Source: CAYXVJ01 sp050309435 (GTDB lineage: Bacteria > Bacillota > Clostridia > Saccharofermentanales > Fastidiosipilaceae). From it: DNA of 30,723 nt. Under the pieces are notes generated by a model. That model ran no database searches. It saw only the letters and a program-made list of their open reading frames with translations, and was not told where the DNA came from. The stretch spans positions 1 to 30,723 of the forward strand of contig JBNRMJ010000015.1 of NCBI GenBank assembly GCA_050309435.1, in the 5' to 3' direction. This document shows, piece by piece, positions 16,216 through 25,300 of this stretch (position 1 is the stretch's first letter; each line of letters begins with the position of its first letter). Made by a program: the position numbers and the translations under genes.

Positions 16216-18704
16216 TGGAGCAAAAGATCTATCGAGTAGGCGGCAGAGACAGTCGCACGGAACAAAATCGCAGCCGTCAGCTATTTACCGTTTTACAGGG
16301 AAGGGCGGAACACTTCGCCCAAATCACCGTGCCGATCAGCGCGCTGGACGACACCGACCTGCTTTTACCGAAAACTCTTGGTACGGCCGCCCGTAGGAAG
16401 GCAGAGCTGGATCTCTTGTTTCGCGCTCTTATGTCGGATCAAATCGATATGGTTGCCGTCAATGCCGTTGACCTGCCGCCGGAGTTGCCTGCCTCGCTCT
16501 GCCTGGCGGCCGTTCCTGCACGCGGGGATGCCAGAGACGTGCTTGCATTAACCAAAGGCATGGCCTACAACACCCTCGAAGCGGGTTCCGTTCTGCTGAC
16601 GACGGGTTTGAGACGAACACTGCAACTCTCTGCCCTTCGCTCGGATCTGGTGATTCGCCGGGCAGATCTTCCATTGGAAGAGCAGCTGGCTATGCTGGAA
16701 ACACGCGAGGCAGAGGGGATCGTGGCTGCCGCGGCGGATTTAATGGCTCTTGGTATGGAACAATACCGCGAGCATATCAGTTTCCGGCCTTTTGCCGCTA
16801 CGGCGATGGTCCCCTGTCCCGGTCAGGGACTTTTGGCCGTCATCTGCCGGCGCCGTGATCAGGAGCTTATCGCTCTCCTGCAGGAACATCTGGAAGATCC
16901 CGTGAGCCGTGCCTGCTTGGAAGCGGAACGGTTTTGCGCGAAGGCACTGGGGCTGGATGATGCTTCTGAAGATCGCCTGCCGGGAGCCGTCTATGTCTTT
17001 CCGGAAGGCGAGGACCTCTACCTGCTTGCTTTGGCCCCGGATAAACACGGCGGCAAACCGGCCGTGATTCGCCAGCGCCTGAACCGAAGCGGCGAAATCA
17101 AAGCAGATGTGACGCTCATGGAAGCCGCGCTTCAGAGTATCCTCGGTCATCTCACCTATGTCGGTTGCGATCCTCACGATCCCGGGCTCTTAACCCTGCG
17201 AGGTGCCGAGCGCATCCGAAAGGCCGATCGCGTCTTCTATCCGGCGCAACTTCGTCAGATCGCCGGACTGCTTGCCGAAGATTCCCGGGCGGAGTTTGTG
17301 GAACTGCAGGAAGACCGCGATGTGCCCCTGCTCCTGGCAGAGAAGATTCGTCAGGGCCTGGACTGTGTTCGATTGTTGCCGGGAGACCCTTTCTTATACG
17401 GCAGCGGTAGCCGCGAGCTCGAACAGCTTCGCGCCCTCTCGCTTGCGTTCGACATCGTGCCGGGTGTCAGCAGTCTTACCGGCTGGCCTTTATACGCGGG
17501 TATACCGCTGGTCCATCCCGATTTGGCAAGACACGTACATATCTACGACGGGCGCATTTTCCCTATAGCCGTCGAGAGTGATCCGGCCCGTGAACTAAGC
17601 CGTTTGAATCCGCAATCGACCCTGGTTTTTTATCAGGCGGCGACCCGACTTCCGGATATCGTGGCGAGCCTGAAGGAAGCCGGCTTCGACCTGAAGCGGC
17701 AGGCTGCCTTGATTACGGCAGGTACGTCCGTCGCACAGCGCGTACTCGCTGCTTGTGTGGAAGATATCGTGCATCTGGCCGTGACGAAGAACATCAGCGA
17801 TCCGGCTCTGCTGGTGATCGGCGAAGTGACGCTCCTTCGCGAATCACTTGCCTGGTGGCCGCCGCTCGGACCCATGAGCGATATGCGTTTCATGGAAGTA
17901 TCGACCGCCGCCGCGGGCAGTGGTCCGGAGTCTCTGGCCAAAGAACTGCGCTCGCAAGGTGCTACCGTATATAGTCTGGAACCCGCGGGAGAAGAAGAAA
18001 AACCCTATCTGAACGATCGCATCGAGCAGGAGTTAATCGAAGCTCTCGAACGCAAACAGAGCAGCCGGCGTTTCGAACGAAGCGAGCTCTGGATTGCTTT
18101 AAGCGGCAGAGGCGCCGTAGCCGCTCTGGCGAAAGCCATCGCAGGCTCGGGTCTGGATCACCGGCTGCTGGCGCAAGTCCGCTTCGCCGTTTGTGACCGG
18201 GTTACCGCAAGCGAACTGGCCGGGATCGGTTTCGAGGCCGACTATCTCTCGCCGTCCGAAGATCAAGACGAGATGGCGGCTTACCTCGCGCAGCATCTTT
18301 CGCCTTCCGATTTCGTGCTGGCCATCGGACCACAAAGCACCCAAAGCGTGATGAACGTTGTCCTGCAGCTGGCCGAAATCCCGTCGGTAAATTTACCCTA
18401 TGCAGAGTATGTGCAGAATAAGCCGGAAACCCTGACTTTCCTCGATCAGCTCGCGGAGGTGGATAACATCATTTTCCACGATGCGGCGTCGGTACGCGAA
18501 TTTGCAGAATTATTGACCTCGCTGGGTATGGATATCACGGAACTGGCCGAAGCAGGCACTTTATTTTTCCCCGCTGCCCGCGAGGCGGCTGTTGCCTGCG
18601 TACAACGAGGCTTGACTCCGGCGGCCGAACCGTCGGAATACAAGACAGAAAAGATTTTAGAGAGTATGAAGTCAAACGCTCTGCGTCGCCAAGAAGCAGA
18701 CTAA
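16215..18704 (+). CDS. Three-domain tetrapyrrole protein: HemC-like, CobA/SUMT-like, HemD-like
   Basis: An 829-residue fusion. Residues 1-310 resemble porphobilinogen deaminase (HemC): DLPPELP carries the conserved active-site Asp (Asp86), TTGLRRTLQL the paired arginines, and PCPGQG the family loop. The dipyrromethane cofactor cysteine, which follows AER by ten residues in HemC, is an aspartate here (Asp249), and the LRGNVDTR loop is replaced by RRADLPLEEQ, so this domain looks catalytically dead. Residues 313-550 resemble uroporphyrinogen-III methyltransferase: GDPGLLTL-like HDPGLLTLRG, GDPFLYGSG, VPGVSS, AGIPLVHPDLA and PALLVIGEVTLL. Residues 558-829 resemble uroporphyrinogen-III synthase, a weakly conserved family. 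CobA-HemD fusions are known in Clostridia. The protein probably makes precorrin-2 for siroheme or B12. Translation is coupled to cobO by TAATG. Confidence 0.82.
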   Translation: MEQKIYRVGGRDSRTEQNRSRQLFTVLQGRAEHFAQITVPISALDDTDLLLPKTLGTAARRKAELDLLFRALMSDQIDMVAVNAVDLPPELPASLCLAAVPARGDARDVLALTKGMAYNTLEAGSVLLTTGLRRTLQLSALRSDLVIRRADLPLEEQLAMLETREAEGIVAAAADLMALGMEQYREHISFRPFAATAMVPCPGQGLLAVICRRRDQELIALLQEHLEDPVSRACLEAERFCAKALGLDDASEDRLPGAVYVFPEGEDLYLLALAPDKHGGKPAVIRQRLNRSGEIKADVTLMEAALQSILGHLTYVGCDPHDPGLLTLRGAERIRKADRVFYPAQLRQIAGLLAEDSRAEFVELQEDRDVPLLLAEKIRQGLDCVRLLPGDPFLYGSGSRELEQLRALSLAFDIVPGVSSLTGWPLYAGIPLVHPDLARHVHIYDGRIFPIAVESDPARELSRLNPQSTLVFYQAATRLPDIVASLKEAGFDLKRQAALITAGTSVAQRVLAACVEDIVHLAVTKNISDPALLVIGEVTLLRESLAWWPPLGPMSDMRFMEVSTAAAGSGPESLAKELRSQGATVYSLEPAGEEEKPYLNDRIEQELIEALERKQSSRRFERSELWIALSGRGAVAALAKAIAGSGLDHRLLAQVRFAVCDRVTASELAGIGFEADYLSPSEDQDEMAAYLAQHLSPSDFVLAIGPQSTQSVMNVVLQLAEIPSVNLPYAEYVQNKPETLTFLDQLAEVDNIIFHDAASVREFAELLTSLGMDITELAEAGTLFFPAAREAAVACVQRGLTPAAEPSEYKTEKILESMKSNALRRQEAD

Positions 18705-18726
18705 AAGTAAAGCAAAGGAGGCTGTG

Positions 18727-19701
18727 ATGGAATACAGAGTTCTTAGAGGAAGCGGACTGGAAGTGTCCCGTCTGTCGCTGGGCACAATGACCTTTGGCGA
18801 TCAGACCAACGAGGATGAAGCAAGCCGGATTGTGGATTACGCCTTAAACCAAGGTATTAATTTCATCGATACGGCCGATGTTTACAACGGAGGACGCAGC
18901 GAAGAGATACTTGGCCGTATTCTGCGCGGACGTCGTCACGATCTGATCCTGTCCACCAAAGTCTTCGGAAAAACCTCGCCGGATCGCAACAGCGGCGGCC
19001 TGAATCGCCGTCACATCCTGAATGCGGTGGATGCCAGCCTGAAGCGCCTGCAAACAGATTACATCGATATATATTATCTGCATTCACCCGATTATGCGAC
19101 AACGATGGAAGAAACCTTGTCTGTGATGACGGATCTTCAGAAAGCGGGCAAGATTCGCTACCTGGGCATGTCCAACTTCGCCGCCTGGCAGATGGCGGAA
19201 GCACTTTGGATCGCTGATAAAAGAAACTTCATCACCCCTCTCGTTTCGCAAAATGTTTATAATCTGATCACGCGAGACGTGGACGACGAACTGCTCCCTT
19301 TCCTGGATCGTTACGATATCGGCATGGCCGTTTATAACCCGATCGCCGCAGGCCTCCTCTCCGGAAAATATACCGGCAGACGAGAACCGGTCGAAGGCAG
19401 TCGTTTCGCCGCCAATCCGATGTACGCCAATCGCTACTGGAGCGAAATGAACCTGGATGCGGCAGATCAGCTCGCCGAACTGGCCGCCGCCAACAATATG
19501 AGTATCCTGGAGATGGCTCTGAAATGGGTTGCTTTAAACCCGGTTGTCGATACGATCATCACGGGTGTTTCGAAGCTTGAACAGTTGGAGCAGAATATCG
19601 AGGCCTTCTCCCGCGAAGTCGATCTTGACGATGAGTTATTGACCGCTCTCGATGAACTCTGGGATGAGCTTAGCGGACATCGTTTCAAGTATAATCGTTG
19701 A
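18727..19701 (+). CDS. Aldo/keto reductase
   Basis: A 324-residue NADPH-dependent oxidoreductase of the AKR superfamily, similar to the YhdN/IolS and Kv-beta-like groups. The catalytic tetrad is Asp48 (FIDTAD), Tyr53 (VYNGG), Lys78 (STKVFG) and His119 (YYLHSPD). The cofactor-binding end is seen in ITGVSKLEQLEQN. It reduces a carbonyl on a sugar or small aldehyde in the cytosol; the substrate is unknown. A GTG lies one codon before the ATG, but AAAGGAGG at 18714-18721 is correctly spaced (five bases) only for the ATG at 18727. It lies 22 bases after the tetrapyrrole gene and 47 before the glycosidase, with no terminator seen on either side, so it may be part of a longer transcript. Confidence 0.92.
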   Translation: MEYRVLRGSGLEVSRLSLGTMTFGDQTNEDEASRIVDYALNQGINFIDTADVYNGGRSEEILGRILRGRRHDLILSTKVFGKTSPDRNSGGLNRRHILNAVDASLKRLQTDYIDIYYLHSPDYATTMEETLSVMTDLQKAGKIRYLGMSNFAAWQMAEALWIADKRNFITPLVSQNVYNLITRDVDDELLPFLDRYDIGMAVYNPIAAGLLSGKYTGRREPVEGSRFAANPMYANRYWSEMNLDAADQLAELAAANNMSILEMALKWVALNPVVDTIITGVSKLEQLEQNIEAFSREVDLDDELLTALDELWDELSGHRFKYNR

Positions 19702-19748
19702 TATAAACTCTGCTAAGGAATCTAAAGCTGATGGCAAAGGGAGGATTT

Positions 19749-21518
19749 ATGGTTCGGGCATATGTAAAAGACTATCCGCGTCCGCAATTGGTGCGGGATA
19801 ACTGGGTCAATTTGAACGGCACATGGGCTTTTCTCTTCGATGACGAGAATCGCGGCGAAAAAGAAAAATGGTATCTGACCTTTCCGGAAGGAAAAGAGAT
19901 CGTTGTCCCGTTTACGTACGAGACGAAGCTTAGCGGGATCGGTGATGAAGGCGAGCATAACTATGTCTGGTATAAGAGAGAGTTCACGCTTGATCCATCT
20001 GCCGAGGAAAGCGATCGTCGCTTAATGCACTTCGAAGGCAGCGATTATCTGACGAAAGTCTGGATCAACGGCAGCTTCGCCGGCGAACACCGGGGCGGCT
20101 ACAGTCGCTTTTCCTTTGACATAACGGATTTACTCGAAACGGAGATCAACACAATTGTCGTGAGAGTAGAAGACAGCTTCGACACAGATCAGCCCCGGGG
20201 TAAACAGCGCTGGGTGAAGGAGAACTTCGCCTGCTGGTATGTTCAAACGACCGGTATCTGGAAGACCGTTTGGCTGGAAACCGTTCCTCAAACGTATCTC
20301 ACGAATCTGAAACTGACTCCCGATCTTAACAATAGCGAGATCAAAGTGGAAACCCTTATTGCAGACCTGCCGGCGGATCATGCGCTCGACATCGAAGCGC
20401 TTGTCTCATATAAGGGTCGCTTGGTGAACACGATCACGGTGCCGGCCGGGCGGAGGGGGAATAGCTTCTCGATTCCTCTGCGTTCAACAGATGTGACGCC
20501 CTTTGGGATCGCCTTGTGGTTCCCGGAAAATCCCGAGCTCTACGACCTCGAGATACGACTTGTTAAGGAGGGAAAGACCGAAGATAAGGTCTTGTCTTAT
20601 TTTGGCATGCGTGAAATCAAGATTTCCGAGGGTCAGATACTCTTGAACAACAGACCGCTCTACCAGAGGCTGATTCTCGATCAGGGTTACTGGAAGGATT
20701 CACATCTCACGCCGCCAAATGAAGAAGCCTTGATCGCGGACATCGATAAGATTCATCAACTCGGTTTCAACGGTCTGCGCAAGCATCAAAAGATCGAAGA
20801 CGAGCGCTTCTTATTCTGGTGCGATGTGAAAGGCATGCTGGTTTGGAGTGAGTTCCCCGCCGCTTATACCTTCTCGGACAGAGCGAGGGACATGATGATG
20901 CGCGAATGGATGGATATCGTCAAACAGAACTACAACCACCCCTCGATCATAACCTGGACGCCGTTCAACGAGTCCTGGGGCGTGCCGAATATCCACAAGG
21001 ACAAACAGGAACAGCAGTTTACCGAAGCGATCTATTACCTGACGAAGTCCTTCGATCCGATGCGGCCGGTCATCTTGAACGACGGCTGGGAACATACGAT
21101 CTCCGATATTCTGACCCTCCATGACTACGTGGAAGCCGGTTCCGAACTGACCGCCCGATATAAGGATCAATTCTCCGCCATTACGGAAAACAAGGTCTAT
21201 TTCAACAAGCATCAGAAGGCCTTTGCCGAGGGATATCACTATAAAGGACAGCCGATTATCATGAGCGAGTACGGCGGTATCGCTTTCAACAATGGCAAAG
21301 ACGGCTGGGGCTACGGCAACAAGGTGGGGGACGAAGCAGCCTTCCTCGACCGCTATGATGCCGTTACGACTGCCATCCAGGAAATTCCTTATTTCGTCGG
21401 CTTCTGTTATACGCAGGTGACGGATGTCCAGCAGGAGATCAACGGCCTGATGGATATGGAGCGAAACTTCAAGGTGGATCCCGCCGCGATCCGCCGCATC
21501 AACGAACGAAAGAGTTGA
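19749..21518 (+). CDS. Glycoside hydrolase family 2 (beta-galactosidase/glucuronidase-like)
   Basis: A 589-residue retaining glycosidase. It has the sugar-binding jelly-roll domain (about 1-180, with LNGTWAF, HFEGSDYLTKVWING and GGYSRFSFDIT), an Ig-like middle domain (about 181-290) and a TIM barrel (about 300-589). The acid/base is Glu408 in FNESWG and the nucleophile Glu507 in SEYGG. No signal peptide is present, so it acts on imported oligosaccharides. It is at the short end for the family, which fits enzymes of beta-glucuronidase or beta-galactosidase type; the sugar cannot be told. The ATG at 19749 follows GGGAGG by four bases; an ATG at 19731 is less well supported. It is the last gene before a strong convergent terminator. 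Confidence 0.92.
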   Translation: MVRAYVKDYPRPQLVRDNWVNLNGTWAFLFDDENRGEKEKWYLTFPEGKEIVVPFTYETKLSGIGDEGEHNYVWYKREFTLDPSAEESDRRLMHFEGSDYLTKVWINGSFAGEHRGGYSRFSFDITDLLETEINTIVVRVEDSFDTDQPRGKQRWVKENFACWYVQTTGIWKTVWLETVPQTYLTNLKLTPDLNNSEIKVETLIADLPADHALDIEALVSYKGRLVNTITVPAGRRGNSFSIPLRSTDVTPFGIALWFPENPELYDLEIRLVKEGKTEDKVLSYFGMREIKISEGQILLNNRPLYQRLILDQGYWKDSHLTPPNEEALIADIDKIHQLGFNGLRKHQKIEDERFLFWCDVKGMLVWSEFPAAYTFSDRARDMMMREWMDIVKQNYNHPSIITWTPFNESWGVPNIHKDKQEQQFTEAIYYLTKSFDPMRPVILNDGWEHTISDILTLHDYVEAGSELTARYKDQFSAITENKVYFNKHQKAFAEGYHYKGQPIIMSEYGGIAFNNGKDGWGYGNKVGDEAAFLDRYDAVTTAIQEIPYFVGFCYTQVTDVQQEINGLMDMERNFKVDPAAIRRINERKS

Positions 21519-21564
21519 GCATCGGGACGATCGGTTGACACGATTTTAATCTCTTTAAAGCAAA

Positions 21565-21595
21565 ACCGCCTTGCTTCTTTATGAAGCAAGGCGGT
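21565..21595. terminator. Convergent terminator
   Basis: A perfect 13-bp hairpin, arms 21565-21577 and 21583-21595 with a five-base loop (TTTAT). On the minus strand it is followed by TTTTGCTTT, a good U-tract for the papain-fold gene, which ends 37 bases upstream. On the plus strand it lies 46 bases after the glycosidase stop but is followed by a poorer T run. Confidence 0.85.
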
Positions 21596-21631
21596 ATCTC
21601 GTTCTCAGGTTCTGTCATCGGATTTATCAGT

Positions 21632-22369
21632 TTAATGTTCAACGCCTTCCAGGTGATAAGTGATGAAGGCACCGCCGATTCGGGTGGAGTAGAACCACTC
21701 GTCCAGAGAGAAGGTCTTTTCCCGGCCGTGGTCACTGACCCGGACGACGGCCTGCGTCAAATCGTTGTTCGCGGCTACGCCGACGATCGTGACCCAATGG
21801 AGTTTCGCGACTTCCGTAATCTGCCCCCGACTGTAGAGAACCATGGCGACGGGCATGTCGCCGTTGAAGCCGTTTAGCAGAAAGCGCAGCAGACGTTTGA
21901 AATTCCGGCGGTTTCGCTTGTTGAAGAGGCCGACCTTCATGATCTCCGTCGAGAGAGAAATGCCTCTTTCCCGGGCGAAGCGAGATATTCCGCTTCGAAA
22001 CTTATTGGGCAGCAGGCCCCAGGGCGACGGTGTTGCATAGCGCCATAGATCGATCATATGACCGAGAAAGGCGGCGCGTTCGAAGACGTAATCGCCGGGA
22101 ATGCTTCCCTTCGCCCGCGCTGCTTCCTGATAAGGCTGGTACAAACTGACATGCATCGGCTTGTGAGCGGCATAGGCAGTAGCCAGAGCGGCCGTCACCA
22201 CGCCGCATCCGCGAGCCTGTCGATACTTCTCGCGAAACCAGGCCTGCCTGGCTCCAAACCACTGTGCCCGCGTGCCTGCATCATAAACCATCAGCCAGGA
22301 AGGATGCTTGAGTTCGGCTGTCTGTGTCGGATCGATAACAATCGGTAATGCCTGATAGCGCTTCGCCAT
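21632..22369 (-). CDS. Papain-fold (C39-like) protein of unknown function
   Basis: A 245-residue protein. The pattern of a cysteine at the start of a helix (GCGVVTAALATAY, Cys55), a late His (KLHWVTIVGV, His191) and an Asp (RVSDHG, Asp213) matches the catalytic triad of papain-like C39 peptidases and related cysteine transpeptidases. No membrane segment or signal peptide is seen. The family role is not known; peptide cleavage in the cytosol or loss of activity are both possible. The ATG has an AGAGGT site that overlaps the end of the upstream SNF2 gene, 12 bases away, so the two are co-transcribed. A terminator follows. Confidence 0.6.
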   Translation of the reverse strand: MAKRYQALPIVIDPTQTAELKHPSWLMVYDAGTRAQWFGARQAWFREKYRQARGCGVVTAALATAYAAHKPMHVSLYQPYQEAARAKGSIPGDYVFERAAFLGHMIDLWRYATPSPWGLLPNKFRSGISRFARERGISLSTEIMKVGLFNKRNRRNFKRLLRFLLNGFNGDMPVAMVLYSRGQITEVAKLHWVTIVGVAANNDLTQAVVRVSDHGREKTFSLDEWFYSTRIGGAFITYHLEGVEH

Positions 22370-22381
22370 ACCTTTACCTCT

Positions 22382-25300
22382 CTACACTTCGTAGGATAGT
22401 AAATCGCGGATCTCGCCGAGATTCATCTGTTTCAGGAAATTATCGCCTGGAGAAATAACCTGATCGACCAGAAGGCTCTTTTGTTCTTGTAATTCTATTA
22501 TTTTTTCCTCGATCGTACCGCGACTGACCATACGGAAGATCTGCACGACTTCGCGTTGACCGATACGGTGCGCGCGGTCGGTAGCTTGCTGTTCGACCGC
22601 CGGATTCCACCAGGGATCAAAGTGGATGACGGTATCGGCACCGGTTAAGTTCAGGCCTGTACCGCCGGCCTTCAGCGAAATCAAGAAGAGTTCGCCTTCG
22701 CCGCTGTTGAAACGGTCAACCTGTTCCAGTCGTTCACGAGCCGGAATCTGACCGTCGATGTAGAAAATCTTTCGGCCGGCTGCTTCCTGCTGCTTGCGAA
22801 TGATGTCGAGCATCGAAGTGAACTGCGAGAACAAGAGCACTCTATGCGACGATGATAGCAGATTCTCGAGATGCTCTTCAAGCGCATCAAGTTTACCCGA
22901 GCCACCTTCGTAGTTATTGAGGAAGAGCTGCGGATGGCAGGCGATCTGACGAAGTCTGGTGAGTAAGGCCAGAATCTGAATCTGACTGCGTTCGAATCCC
23001 TGTTCCTCGACCATCTCTTCGAAAGTATCCCGTGCCTGAGCGATGTAGGCCAGATATACCTTTTGTTGTTCTTCTGTCATATCGCAGCGCAGGATGGACT
23101 CGATCTTGTCCGGCAGCTCCTGGAGCACGTTCTTTTTCATACGGCGCAGGATGAAGGGACGAACCAGCTTGCGAAGCTCTTCGGAAGCCGAACTTTCTTC
23201 GCCCTCGGCTTTACTAATCGGCAGCTCGAAGGCTTCATGGAACTGATTCAGGCTAAAGAGATAACCCGGCATCAGGAAGTCAAAGATCGACCAGAGTTCC
23301 GAGAGGGAGTTTTCGATCGGTGTTCCCGTCAAGGCAAAGTAACGATCCGCCTGAATCTTCTTGACCGCTTTGGCTGTCTGAGTTCTGGGGTTCTTGATAT
23401 ACTGCGCTTCATCGAGGAAACAAGCCGAGAAGGCGGTAGGCTGCAGCTCGGCGATATCCTGGCGCATGACCGTGTAGGAGAGGATGGCCAGATCGACATC
23501 CTTGATCCGTGCTATAGAATCGAGACGCAGATCTTTGGCACCTTCCACGACCATGACTTGTAACGAAGGTGCAAACTTACGGGCTTCGTCCTGCCAGTTG
23601 TATATCAGGGAAGTCGGCGCTACCACGAGTGTCGGCTTCGCAGGATGCCCCGCAGCCTCCAGCTCTTCTTTCTTGTGCAGGATATAGCTAAGTGCCTGGA
23701 GTGTTTTACCCAGACCCATGTCATCGGCGAGGATTCCGCCGAAGCCATAGTAATCCAGCAGACACAGCCACTGGAAACCGGCCAGCTGATAGGGCCTTAA
23801 CGTAGCGTTCAGAGATGCAGGGAGACGGAAATTGAGTCTCGAAGGCTCTTTCAGGTTGGCGGCGAGCAAGTTGAGGTTATCGTCCACATCCACATGAATG
23901 TTCTCGTCTCCGGCCAGCAGTTGCTGCAGCGGTACGGCCCGGTACTTCGGTAGATAAAGAGTTTTTTCATCCCAGCTTCCGCCCCAGCTATCGGCTTCGG
24001 CCAATATGTCCAGGGTGGGATCCGAGAAATCCGGATCCAGTGTCAGGAATTCTCCGTCGCGCAGACGAACGTAACGCCTCTTCTCGCGATAAGCACTGAG
24101 AATGCGGGCCAGGTCTTCCGGCGAGTAGTCGAGGCCTTCGATTTCGATCGCCAGAAGATCACTGCCGGGGCGAAGACCGGCCTTCATATGCACGGGCTCC
24201 AGGCGACGGATGCGCAGGTTCTGGAAACGGTCGGAATAGTATATCCGAGTGAGGGTCTGTAATTGAGGGAGGACGGTCGACAGGAAGGTATAGAGCTTCA
24301 AATCACCGAAAAGGTAGAAAAGCCCGGCATCTTCCGTCCGGCTCTTATCGCCGCTTTCGCCTGCCGTATTCAAACTGCTGGCAAGAGAGGCGAGCAAGCC
24401 GACTTTACGCGGTGCTTTTCCTTTCGCAGGCTGGTGGTCCTGGAAGCCCGCCAGTTGCAGATAGTCCAGAATTTTGAGCTCGGCATTTTCGTCGCGAAGC
24501 TGCCAGCGCCATTGATGTTCGGGCTCTTCGACGGCATCGGAGACATCCGCCGGACGATAGATCGGACGAGACTTACCGGCAGGATGAGGATCCACGACAT
24601 AACCGCCATAACGAAACTCGACCCGGGCCGAGATTCCGTTGCCTTCTTTATCCAGCCAGAGCGAAGCTTCCAGAGGTTCGCGCAGTAAAGCATCGAGGAC
24701 TTCTTGAGCCAAAATGATATGGCCTTCTTCTTCGAGCAAAGGAAGCATCTGACTCATAAAGACACCGGCTTCCTCGGCGCCGAGGAACAAACGGCTGTCC
24801 TCGCTTTGAGCCAGAGAGCGATAGAGCGCCGCGATGGCACGTTCTTTTAACGGTGTCAGCCATAGTTGACCGTCAAAGAGGATCAAAGAAGCATCTCTGG
24901 TTAATAGACGAAGAGGGACTTCGCGCCCGCTGCGTTTATAGCTGTTGGCCGCATAGGCGCGAACCGGCAGCAGTTTTTCTCTTTGCAACAGGTGGACCGG
25001 TTTGGCTGTCCGCTCGATGTATTTGTTTTCCGTAATATAGACGGCGTCTTCCTCGTCATCTGTGTTTTCTGTGTTTTCGCCGTCGCTTGTCAAGTTCGTA
25101 TCATCGGAAGCTATTGCTTCCGTATTCTCTCCCGGGTTTCCCGTATCGGCGGAACAAACCATCAGGAGCTCCAGAATATCCAAATCCTCGGGTTCCGCTG
25201 CTTTAGTGAAATCCAGAATTTTCGGGGCACGCGACAGCGAAGAAGCCGTCGTTAGTCGGGCTTCGCTATCCGGTCGTTCGGCACGCGGCCAGGCACGCAA

